From assembly GCA_028868455.1 (NCBI GenBank), contig JAGWUK010000245.1:1-5461 (forward strand): DNA of 5,461 nt, read 5' to 3'. Below the pieces are notes generated by a model. That model did not search any database. It was not told the DNA's origin and saw only the letters and a program-made list of their open reading frames with translations. Both the position numbers and the translations under genes were made by a program. Origin of the DNA: Burkholderiales bacterium. GTDB taxonomy: Bacteria > Pseudomonadota > Gammaproteobacteria > Burkholderiales > Burkholderiaceae_D. Below are positions 1 through 5,461 of this stretch, piece after piece (within the stretch, counting starts at the first letter, position 1; the number at the start of each line of letters is the position of its first letter).

Positions 1-1362
1 ATTGCCGCCGGTAGAAAAAGAAGTTCCTCCGCCAACGCGGTAATTACTGGTCGAGTCGCCGGACAAACCCATCCATTGCACGCCAAATTCATTGGCTTTA
101 TCGGCTGACACTTCCACAATCAGCGCCTCAACATAAACCTGAGCACGACGCGCATCAAGTTGATCGATGACGGCGCGCAAATTGCGATACACCGATTCGC
201 TGGCAGTAATAATCAAAGTATTCGTCGCTGCATCAGCCTGAATGAAACCAGCCGCGCCACCTGAGGACAAGGTATTCGCTGAACCGGATGCACCGGAAGA
301 TGCTGAGGTTGAACTCAGATTATTGGGGGCTGCCGTCGGACTCAAAGGGCTATTGGTTCCATTGGCTGCATTGCCGACGTTCGACAAGGTTGAACTTTGC
401 GTGGCAGAAGATGTTTCACCTGTGACGATGGAGCGCAGTGTTTGCGCCAGCTTGACTGCTTCGGCATTTTTCAGATAAACGACGTGGACATTGCCCGGCA
501 AAGCGGTTGGCTGATCAAGTTTCGCGATCAGTGATTTAATCAGATTTGCTCGGGCAAGCGAAGGCGCACGCAACAGGATGGAATTGGTGCGCGGGTCGGC
601 CAGCAAAACTGGCTTGGTCGGATCGGCACCGGCATGATTACTCTCGGTCAGCTTGGCTACCATGGTGGCAATATCGCTGGCAATCGCATATTTAACAGGT
701 ATCACATCCAGATCAACAGCGGCAGGCATATCCAGTGCCGCAATAATCTTATTCAAGCGTTTCAGATTGTCGGCGTAGTCTGTGATGACGACCGAATTGT
801 TACCCGGATTACTGCTGACGGTATTGTTTGGCGAAATCAGTGGACGCAAAATCGTCACGACATTTGCTGCCGATTCGTAGTTCAGTTTATACACCTGAGT
901 CACGATCTGGTCGCCCTTGACCGGCTCGTTGCGACTCGCTGGCATTGCCTGCGTTGGGCCAGGTTGCAACTTGGCATCAGCCTCCAACACCACCTTTGAG
1001 TATCCGTCCGCGGTTACAACGGCATACCCCTGAAGACGCAGCGTCGAGACCAAAAGCTTAAATGCCTGATCTTTCGTCAGCGGTTTTTCAGAGACCAGAT
1101 TGATCTGACCTTTGACGCGCGGATCGATAATGAACGTTGTACCGGTGTAATGTCCGATCGCTTTGACGACGGACTCAATATCGGCACCGACAAAATTCAA
1201 TTCTGCTGTGTTCTGATCCGGTGTCTGCGCATAAATCATCGGGCTGAACAGACAACCTGCAGTCAGTACTGCTGCGCCGGTCAAGGCAGACAAATGTCGT
1301 ATCGGTTGGCGTAACGAAATGCTGATCATGGCTGCCTTGTCTTTTGATAGATATGTTTTCAT
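1..1362 (-). CDS. gspD: Type II secretion outer-membrane secretin GspD, N-terminal part (3' end outside window)
   Basis: GspD multimerises into the outer-membrane channel that releases folded exoproteins. I translated 454 codons from the ATG at 1362 without meeting a stop; the reading frame leaves the window at position 1. Residues 1-45 look like a signal peptide with a long basic N-region, a hydrophobic core around 24-44 and a likely cleavage after Ala45 (IYA/QTP). N0 follows at about 55-117 (starts LNFVGADIESVVKAIG), N1 at about 155-214 (contains NNSVVITDYADNLKRLNKII), N2 at about 216-287 (contains DPRTNSILLRAPS) and N3 from about 291. N3 is interrupted by a Ser/Gly/Asn/Thr-rich segment at about 316-370 and resumes with QADAATNTLIITA. 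The secretin domain opens at about 412 with EALIVEVSADKANEFGVQW. Family members run to about 650-780 residues, so most of the beta-barrel region is missing. The ATG overlaps the gspN stop as ATGA, which suggests coupled translation. Met12 is an alternative start. Confidence 0.96.
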   Translation of the reverse strand, partial: MKTYLSKDKAAMISISLRQPIRHLSALTGAAVLTAGCLFSPMIYAQTPDQNTAELNFVGADIESVVKAIGHYTGTTFIIDPRVKGQINLVSEKPLTKDQAFKLLVSTLRLQGYAVVTADGYSKVVLEADAKLQPGPTQAMPASRNEPVKGDQIVTQVYKLNYESAANVVTILRPLISPNNTVSSNPGNNSVVITDYADNLKRLNKIIAALDMPAAVDLDVIPVKYAIASDIATMVAKLTESNHAGADPTKPVLLADPRTNSILLRAPSLARANLIKSLIAKLDQPTALPGNVHVVYLKNAEAVKLAQTLRSIVTGETSSATQSSTLSNVGNAANGTNSPLSPTAAPNNLSSTSASSGASGSANTLSSGGAAGFIQADAATNTLIITASESVYRNLRAVIDQLDARRAQVYVEALIVEVSADKANEFGVQWMGLSGDSTSNYRVGGGTSFSTGGN

Positions 1363-2132
1363 TTGAACTCTAATGCGATTACATCTTTGTCACCGTCTCT
1401 GCGACGTTGCCCCAGCAAATTCAATAAATTTGCCAACTTATCTTCTTGCCCGGCTTGCGCCCAGGCTTTACCGGAAAACTGAAACCGTCCGTTTCGCACG
1501 CTGCCATTGCCGCTCAACTGCATCGGCCCTTTGACGGTTGACAGCGTCATATCAGCGTCGGATGCGTGCAAATCAAACGCCATCTGATAACTGCCCAGCG
1601 GCTTGATGGGTGAAAGGCGCGAAGCCATTTCGGCCATCTCAAGCTGCATATGTCCCAGTGCACTCAACTTGTTTCCCGCGCGCGAAAACTGCAAGGTATT
1701 CCAGGACAAATGCAATTGTCCTGTGGGTCCAATCGTATTCAAAGGGGCCCCCAAGCCTTCCAGTCTTTCGGGCGGCAATGCCAGCACGGAAGGACTTAAC
1801 TGCCATTGCGTCAGATTTCCCGTTACCATAACAGGTGCAGACAGGGAGGCTGAATTTTCCAGTTCGACATTGATCTGTCCCAGCAACAACAAAGGTGAAA
1901 TTTTCCAGGAAAAGCGTCCCGCAAATAAAGGTGTCACCGGGCCGGCCGCATCGGCTGCGACGCCGATAAATGCAGAACCATGCCAGAAACTTCCTTGCAC
2001 ATCACCTAAACTCAGGCGTCCTTTACTTTGCTTTTCCACCACCAGACCTAACCAACTCGCTGGCAAAAACAAGACAACTGTCAGCAATATGCTGCACAAA
2101 GCCAGAACCACCCACAACAAACGCTTGGACAT
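1359..2132 (-). CDS. gspN: Type II secretion system protein GspN
   Basis: GspN is an accessory T2SS component found in only some lineages. It is anchored in the inner membrane with a periplasmic body, and its exact role is poorly defined. The protein is 257 residues from the ATG at 2132. A single N-terminal hydrophobic segment (about residues 5-31) is followed by family-like patterns: GRLSLGDVQGSFWHGSA at 38-54, LPPERLEGLGAPLNTIGPTG at 119-138, IKPLGSYQ at 176-183, and a C-terminal FSGKAWAQAGQEDKLANLLN at 219-238. The length is normal for the family. A TTG codon lies in frame directly before the ATG (2135) and would add one residue. I prefer the ATG because it sits 7 bases after an AAGGAA motif. 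The gene lies 11 bases after gspM and its TGA overlaps the gspD ATG, which supports membership of the same operon. The identification rests on recalled family patterns plus position. Confidence 0.92.
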   Translation of the reverse strand: MSKRLLWVVLALCSILLTVVLFLPASWLGLVVEKQSKGRLSLGDVQGSFWHGSAFIGVAADAAGPVTPLFAGRFSWKISPLLLLGQINVELENSASLSAPVMVTGNLTQWQLSPSVLALPPERLEGLGAPLNTIGPTGQLHLSWNTLQFSRAGNKLSALGHMQLEMAEMASRLSPIKPLGSYQMAFDLHASDADMTLSTVKGPMQLSGNGSVRNGRFQFSGKAWAQAGQEDKLANLLNLLGQRRRDGDKDVIALEFK

Positions 2133-2139
2133 CAATCAG

Positions 2140-2145
2140 TTCCTT
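2140..2145 (-). promoter_or_regulatory. Ribosome binding site of gspN overlapping the gspM stop codon
   Basis: The minus strand reads TAAGGAA, so the last two bases of the gspM TAA are the first two of an AAGGAA Shine-Dalgarno motif. The spacing to the ATG at 2132 is 7 bases, and to the alternative TTG at 2135 it is 4 bases. This favours the ATG. Ribosomes terminating on gspM would sit on this site, which fits coupled translation of gspM and gspN. Confidence 0.7.
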
Positions 2146-2644
2146 AGGGCGAATTTCGCTGTTGTTTCAATGTCAGCGTCGCACTGACCTGGCCGTTTTC
2201 CGGCAAGGCAAGCAAGCGCGCCTCTTCGACCGTCAATCTGTACGCCTTCTGCATTTCGACCAACCACTCCATCAAATTGTTATAAGCCAGCGACGGTATC
2301 TGTATTCGGACGATGTCGTCGGATACCGACAGAGTTTGCGCCTTGATGCCGCGACGGCTTAATGCGGCTTCCAGCGATTCCTTGTTTACCTGCGGCACAT
2401 TCTCGGACAAAACTGTCGACAGCTTTGCCTGTTGCGTCCCCAATAAAGTTATTTCGGCCACTTGCTGGCGCAATAATGGGATGCTTTTCTGTAACTTAGC
2501 GATTCCACTCATCGCCGGATTCAAAGCCAATGAATACAGCAATGCCAGCACGATTGCTACCGCACCGGCAATCAACATTTTTTGTTCACGCTGTTCTCTT
2601 TGCTGCCAGAATGCGGCGAACTGTTCGAGCAATAATTTTTGCAT
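2144..2644 (-). CDS. gspM: Type II secretion inner-membrane platform protein GspM
   Basis: GspM is a bitopic inner-membrane protein that pairs with GspL and stabilises the platform beneath the pseudopilus. The 166-residue product has the standard GspM layout. A short cytoplasmic N-terminus carries the family-like FWQQREQREQKML stretch (12-24). One membrane helix lies at about 23-42. A heptad-like region that could form a coiled coil spans about 46-83, and a small periplasmic domain spans about 85-163, which in the family has a ferredoxin-like fold. The length matches the usual 150-180 residues. The ATG at 2644 overlaps the gspL TAA by one base (TAATG), and a strong GGAGGT lies 8 bases upstream inside the gspL coding sequence. 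Both support this start. GspM proteins vary greatly in sequence, so the call leans on architecture and on its place between gspL and gspN. Confidence 0.94.
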   Translation of the reverse strand: MQKLLLEQFAAFWQQREQREQKMLIAGAVAIVLALLYSLALNPAMSGIAKLQKSIPLLRQQVAEITLLGTQQAKLSTVLSENVPQVNKESLEAALSRRGIKAQTLSVSDDIVRIQIPSLAYNNLMEWLVEMQKAYRLTVEEARLLALPENGQVSATLTLKQQRNSP

Positions 2645-3894
2645 TAGCGCTGACCTCCGCGTGTAATTTTCAAACTACCGTCAGACGACGATGCAATATT
2701 CAACGACTGCTCCGCCAATGCCGCGCGCAACTGATCGACGGGAACATTTTCTGAGGATTTAATCTTTACCATCAAACCGCGGTCTTTATATTCGATACCT
2801 GCAATACTGCTGGTTTTTCCCGGCATCACGCGATCCCAGGTCTGGGCGAACTGCGCAGCCAAGACGGCAAAATCATCTGGTGCCAATTGCCCCGACAGAC
2901 GTTTGGATAAATTCACCTTTTGCTGCATTTGTGCCAGCGGATCAAGAATCGTGGTCTCTTTAGGAAAACTGTTGCGATAAGTTTGCGTCAACGCATTCTG
3001 CAAATTGCGCGCTTCGCGTTTCATGGTGAACCATTCGAAATTCAATCCGGCCAGATTGACCAGCACAACGGCTGCCAGCAATCGCAACGGCCAGCGCCAT
3101 TGCGTCCAGTCGACATGGGCTTTATGGACATCGGCAATTGCGGTCATCAAATCCGGCGTCTGCGCGTCGATACCCGCAACACGCATTGGCCATTCAGCGA
3201 CAGCAAACGTCATTTGCCCATTCAGCCCAAGCTGTTGTGCGCTGGCGCGCCACGCGTCCAAGCTGTTTGCAGCAACATAAATACGTGTCGCTACTTGTTG
3301 CGTCAACAGTGAAACCATAGGCAAGACTTCGTTGTCACTATCAAGTGTCAATCCCAATCCTGCAACGGTGCCTGTGCGTATCAGCAACTCGCGCGTCCCG
3401 TCTTTTTCTTCGATCAATACACTTGCCGTCTTTTCAGCGTCTCGTGCATAGACCATGGCCAACTGCGCTGGAAAGGCAGTGATTTTTTTAACCGGCCAAT
3501 CCTTGACCATTTTGGCGATACTTTCCATCCATGCACGGTCAGCCACGGCCGCACTGGCCTGTCCTTCAACAATAGCTGTGGCAACAATCACTGCGTCGGC
3601 AGGATCACAAGTAATCTGCTCTTCGATTAAGTTAGGTAATGCTGCCTTGAATTTTGCCGCTGACATCGGCGGAACTTTGACTGTCAACATACTGACATCA
3701 CTGGCTGCCAGCAACAGACTGAGCTGACGTACCCCAACTGCCAGCGCCTTTAATTCAACAAGGCTCTTGTTTCCTTGTTGTTGCATGCGACCGTCGTCAG
3801 ACATCAATGCAAACGGCAAAGCTTGCGTCGTCCAGTCCGGTCTGCCTTGCGCCGCCACCCTTGAGGGTAATGAAATATACAGTGTGCTTGCCAT
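2644..3894 (-). CDS. gspL: Type II secretion inner-membrane platform protein GspL
   Basis: GspL links the cytoplasmic ATPase GspE to the membrane platform and, through GspM, to the periplasmic machinery. The 416-residue protein shows the expected three parts. A cytoplasmic domain (about 1-265), actin-like in known structures, contains the family-typical stretch AALPNLIEEQITCDPAD at 84-100. A single membrane helix lies at about 268-289. A periplasmic region at about 290-416 contains a helical linker and a C-terminal domain, ferredoxin-like in the family, ending in SLKITRGGQR. The length is normal. The start at 3894 gives a natural family N-terminus (MASTLYISLP). The sequence before it, CCCAGAAAAAC, lacks a clear Shine-Dalgarno motif, unlike that of gspM. 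The gene follows gspK after a 54-base spacer, the only gap in the cluster, and overlaps gspM by one base. Confidence 0.96.
   Translation of the reverse strand: MASTLYISLPSRVAAQGRPDWTTQALPFALMSDDGRMQQQGNKSLVELKALAVGVRQLSLLLAASDVSMLTVKVPPMSAAKFKAALPNLIEEQITCDPADAVIVATAIVEGQASAAVADRAWMESIAKMVKDWPVKKITAFPAQLAMVYARDAEKTASVLIEEKDGTRELLIRTGTVAGLGLTLDSDNEVLPMVSLLTQQVATRIYVAANSLDAWRASAQQLGLNGQMTFAVAEWPMRVAGIDAQTPDLMTAIADVHKAHVDWTQWRWPLRLLAAVVLVNLAGLNFEWFTMKREARNLQNALTQTYRNSFPKETTILDPLAQMQQKVNLSKRLSGQLAPDDFAVLAAQFAQTWDRVMPGKTSSIAGIEYKDRGLMVKIKSSENVPVDQLRAALAEQSLNIASSSDGSLKITRGGQR
2653..2658 (-). promoter_or_regulatory. Strong ribosome binding site of gspM inside the gspL 3' end
   Basis: The minus strand reads GGAGGT, a full anti-16S match, 8 bases before the gspM ATG at 2644. 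It lies within the gspL codons for Gly-Gly near the C-terminus (RGGQR). It fixes the gspM start and suggests that gspM can recruit ribosomes itself as well as receiving them from gspL through the TAATG overlap. Confidence 0.8.
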
Positions 3895-3948
3895 GTTTTT
3901 CTGGGTTAAATATGACTGTCAAAACAGCCTGAACTGCGCGAGCAGCTT
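3895..3948 (-). other. gspK-gspL intergenic spacer with two small potential hairpins
   Basis: This 54-base spacer is the only non-coding gap in the cluster. On the transcribed strand, just after the gspK TAA, AGCTGC-TCGC-GCAGTT can form a 6-pair stem with one G-U pair (plus-strand 3932-3947). A few bases later GGCTGT-TTTG-ACAGTC can form another 6-pair stem with one G-U pair (3914-3929). Neither is followed by a run of U residues, so a strong intrinsic terminator is unlikely. The 3' part (ATATTTAACCCAGAAAAAC) is A/T-rich and carries no clear Shine-Dalgarno sequence for gspL. A role in mRNA processing, stability or relative expression is possible but is inference only. Confidence 0.4.
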
Positions 3949-4971
3949 TTAATTCTCTCTGATCCAAAGCACCGAGGTGACATTACCATTGCGTTCGATC
4001 AGGGCGCTGACATCCAGCGCTGACCGGTTCATTTTCACTTTGCCATTCACAAGAAAAAAATTCGTGGCGACGGATAAATCCTGATCGACGACACTCCCGG
4101 TTTTATCCGAAAACTGTTGCTTGAAATGTGCAATGTCAAAAAAATAGGCGCGGTCGCGTGTCGCTATCATCGCCGCCGCATCGCCAGCGCTGACGCCATC
4201 AATGCGGGCAGCCAGCACTTCGGCCGACGTCGTATTGATATTTATCGGCGTCCGGCGCGGCAAAACAGTAACGAATTTCCGCAAAGTCGCCACGATCTCG
4301 GGCGTAAATCCTGACACAGCAAGCAAATCGTCAACCTGAACAAATCCGGGGAATTGTACTTCAGTCGCCGATGATTCCGCCGTGCTTTTCGATCCACCAT
4401 CCTTTTCTGGTGTTGCCGGCGACGTAGTGCCTGCAGGTGTTACTCCGCTTGTGCCATCCGTGCTTTTCTTCACTTTGATTTGCGAACTGGCGATCATCGA
4501 CGCAGCAGAATCCGCCAGTTGGGTATCAATATGCAGACTGAGCAGCAAACGCCCAAAGGCATCCACTTCGCGCGGGTCGACCACACCGTTGCTCGCGAGA
4601 TTGGTCAGGTTAAACATCGATTGCGCGTCAACGATCTGGCCAGACAAGGTCGCATCGCTGGCGTCAGCGTCTTCACGGCCATTCTCGACATATTGGTCCA
4701 AGCGCGTATCTGCGAGCCTGACTGCCCATGGTTCACCGAGATGGTCAACACGGCCAGCAACCCGGCCATCCTCTCTTAAAATCAATCTGGCCCAGTCGAT
4801 AGCACCGCGCAAAACCCATTTTTTCTGCAATTGCATGCGCTGATTTTCTATTGACCTGACTTGCACTTGCTGTTGCCAGAATAAACTCGCAACAATGGTG
4901 ATGGCGAGTGTTGTCAATAATAATGCGGTGATGACGGCGACGCCGCGCTGATGCTGCAATTGCGGACTCAT
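3949..4971 (-). CDS. gspK: Type II secretion tip minor pseudopilin GspK
   Basis: GspK caps the pseudopilus tip together with GspI and GspJ. The 340-residue product begins with a short basic leader, and a prepilin peptidase (GspO/PilD) site is predicted between Gly10 and Val11 (HQRG/VAVIT). It is followed by the hydrophobic helix at about 11-31. Mature position 5 is Thr rather than the Glu of other pseudopilins, which is a known GspK hallmark. Typical family segments follow: WVLRGAIDWARLILRED (52-68), DHLGEPWAV (76-84), IVDAQSMFNLTNL (113-125), the helical domain, TPININTTSAEVLAARI (241-257) and the C-terminal SVLWIREN. A polar Ser/Thr/Lys/Pro-rich segment at about 166-206 looks like a flexible insert. 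The start ATG overlaps the gspJ TGA (ATGA). The nearby G-run lies only 3 bases from the ATG, so translation probably depends on coupling to gspJ. The TAA is followed by the hairpin-bearing spacer. Confidence 0.96.
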   Translation of the reverse strand: MSPQLQHQRGVAVITALLLTTLAITIVASLFWQQQVQVRSIENQRMQLQKKWVLRGAIDWARLILREDGRVAGRVDHLGEPWAVRLADTRLDQYVENGREDADASDATLSGQIVDAQSMFNLTNLASNGVVDPREVDAFGRLLLSLHIDTQLADSAASMIASSQIKVKKSTDGTSGVTPAGTTSPATPEKDGGSKSTAESSATEVQFPGFVQVDDLLAVSGFTPEIVATLRKFVTVLPRRTPININTTSAEVLAARIDGVSAGDAAAMIATRDRAYFFDIAHFKQQFSDKTGSVVDQDLSVATNFFLVNGKVKMNRSALDVSALIERNGNVTSVLWIREN

Positions 4972-5461
4972 ACTGCCCCCAGCAAAAACGCTTTGATCAT
5001 CGGCAGCGCATTACCTTGCAATTGCAGGGCAATTTCAAGACCAGTTCTTTTTTTGTTGCTCAGGGCACTGACTGCACTGACAGCGCTACTACCTGTGGAC
5101 GCCTCGCTACCGGCAATACGCCATCCAGATTCACCATTCGTCCAGGTTCGCATGGCGATATTGCTGACACCGGTTTGCAAAGTAATTGCGGGCACCTCTT
5201 CTGCATCGTTCAGCGCCCGCTGCCAATCTTCGTCCAGCACTGCAAGCTCTCTGGTGGCGACGGACTGGCGGCGGCTAAACACACCGTTCACAACACGATA
5301 AGAAACGACCTGCAGGCGCGTCGGCTGATTTTCTTCAAAGACGGTACGGATGATCAGCAAGCGGCTGCCAGCTGCCTGCATGACTTCCCGCCCGGGCAGA
5401 ATGCTGTTGTCGGCCAGATGCGCGCAATCGTTTTCGATTTGTGCAAAGGCGATCTGGATAC
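4968..5461 (-). CDS. gspJ: Type II secretion minor pseudopilin GspJ, C-terminal part (5' end outside window)
   Basis: GspJ is a minor pseudopilin that joins GspI and GspK at the pseudopilus tip. The reading frame stays open from the right edge of the window to the TGA at 4968, giving 163 codons. The prepilin leader and the hydrophobic N-terminal helix lie beyond the edge. The visible part starts with IQIAFAQIENDCAHLADN, matching the GspJ pattern of an aspartate-cysteine pair shortly after the N-terminal helix. It continues with a predicted beta-rich body (SRLLIIRTVF, RLQVVSYRVVNGVFSRRQS, MRTWTNGESGWRI). The end, LQLQGNALPMIKAFLLGAV, is the form I recall from betaproteobacterial GspJ proteins. 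An ATG at 5381 is internal and should not be taken as the start, because conserved sequence continues upstream of it. A Ser/Ala/Val-repeat loop lies just before the last strand. The stop overlaps the gspK start. Confidence 0.94.
   Translation of the reverse strand, partial: IQIAFAQIENDCAHLADNSILPGREVMQAAGSRLLIIRTVFEENQPTRLQVVSYRVVNGVFSRRQSVATRELAVLDEDWQRALNDAEEVPAITLQTGVSNIAMRTWTNGESGWRIAGSEASTGSSAVSAVSALSNKKRTGLEIALQLQGNALPMIKAFLLGAV
5065..5091 (-). repeat. Degenerate 9-base tandem repeat inside gspJ
   Basis: On the plus strand three 9-base units follow each other: GCACTGACT, GCACTGACA and a more diverged GCGCTACTA. In the gspJ frame they encode a Ser-Ala-Val type repeat within SSAVSAVSAL, in a loop between the beta-rich body and the final strand. 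The units are in frame, so gain or loss of one would change loop length by three residues without breaking the gene. Other copies were not seen in the window. Confidence 0.5.

Noticed and set aside
634..999. 121-codon plus-strand open frame opposite gspD
   Set aside because: It is antisense to the conserved N1 and N2 domains of GspD and has no recognisable features.
1251..1263. Possible lipobox (LTAGC) at the end of the GspD signal peptide
   Set aside because: The -3 position is Thr rather than the usual Leu, Val or Ile, and a good signal peptidase I site (IYA/QTP) follows eight residues later. GspD is more likely a non-lipidated secretin.
1603..2187. 194-codon plus-strand open frame opposite gspN and the end of gspM
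   Set aside because: It is fully antisense to convincing gspN and gspM genes, has no recognisable domain, and has a composition that reads as the reverse of the real coding frame.
3917..3922. Perfect TTGACA (-35-like) on the minus strand in the gspK-gspL spacer
   Set aside because: No -10-like hexamer occurs at 16-18 bases; that position reads AAAACA at the gspL start codon. The motif also lies in the loop and stem of a potential hairpin, so a promoter is not supported.
3914..3947. Intrinsic terminator after gspK
   Set aside because: The hairpins are short, contain G-U pairs and are not followed by a U tract, and the downstream genes clearly belong to the same pathway and direction.
4382..4843. 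153-codon plus-strand open frame opposite gspK
   Set aside because: It lies antisense to a well-supported gspK, shows no family resemblance and is best explained as a shadow of the gspK codon pattern.
5048..5054. Seven-base A run (minus strand) in gspJ as a frameshift site
   Set aside because: The frame is AAC AAA AAA AGA, which does not fit the X XXY YYZ slippery pattern, and the zero frame continues with conserved GspJ sequence. Similar seven-base runs occur at 3483-3489, 4054-4060 and 4138-4144 without any sign of frame change.

Overview
The window is a continuous stretch of a type II secretion system (T2SS, general secretory pathway) operon. Every gene is on the minus strand, so transcription runs from the right end (position 5461) to the left end (position 1). 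In transcription order the genes are gspJ (3' part only), gspK, gspL, gspM, gspN and gspD (5' part only). There are no RNA genes, mobile elements, CRISPR arrays or genes outside the secretion cluster. No stretch longer than about 54 bases is left without a gene.

Layout: 5461-4968 is the C-terminal part of the minor pseudopilin GspJ. 4971-3949 is the tip pseudopilin GspK. 3948-3895 is the only real intergenic spacer, and it holds two small potential hairpins. 3894-2644 is the inner-membrane platform protein GspL, 2644-2144 is its partner GspM, and 2132-1359 is GspN. 1362-1 is the outer-membrane secretin GspD, cut off just inside its secretin domain. Gene junctions are very tight: J/K and N/D share ATGA overlaps, L/M share TAATG, and M/N are 11 bases apart. 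This suggests one polycistronic mRNA with translational coupling.

How the parts work together (known for the family): GspJ and GspK belong to the complex at the tip of the periplasmic pseudopilus. GspL and GspM form the inner-membrane platform that connects the cytoplasmic ATPase GspE to the pseudopilus. GspD forms the outer-membrane channel through which folded exoproteins leave. GspN is a lineage-restricted accessory envelope component. No gspC lies between gspJ and the start of gspD. gspE, gspF and gspG-I are not in the window either and presumably lie beyond its edges.

Organism: a Gram-negative proteobacterium. The presence of gspN, the N-then-D order (as in the Xanthomonas xps cluster), the roughly even GC content judged by eye and the protein style best fit a betaproteobacterium of the Burkholderiales, perhaps Oxalobacteraceae. 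That assignment is inference from memory of family sequences, not a search.

I did not find a novel system. The points worth a second look are modest: low-complexity inserts in GspD, GspK and GspJ, tandem hairpins before a gspL that lacks a good ribosome binding site, and an ambiguous gspD start.
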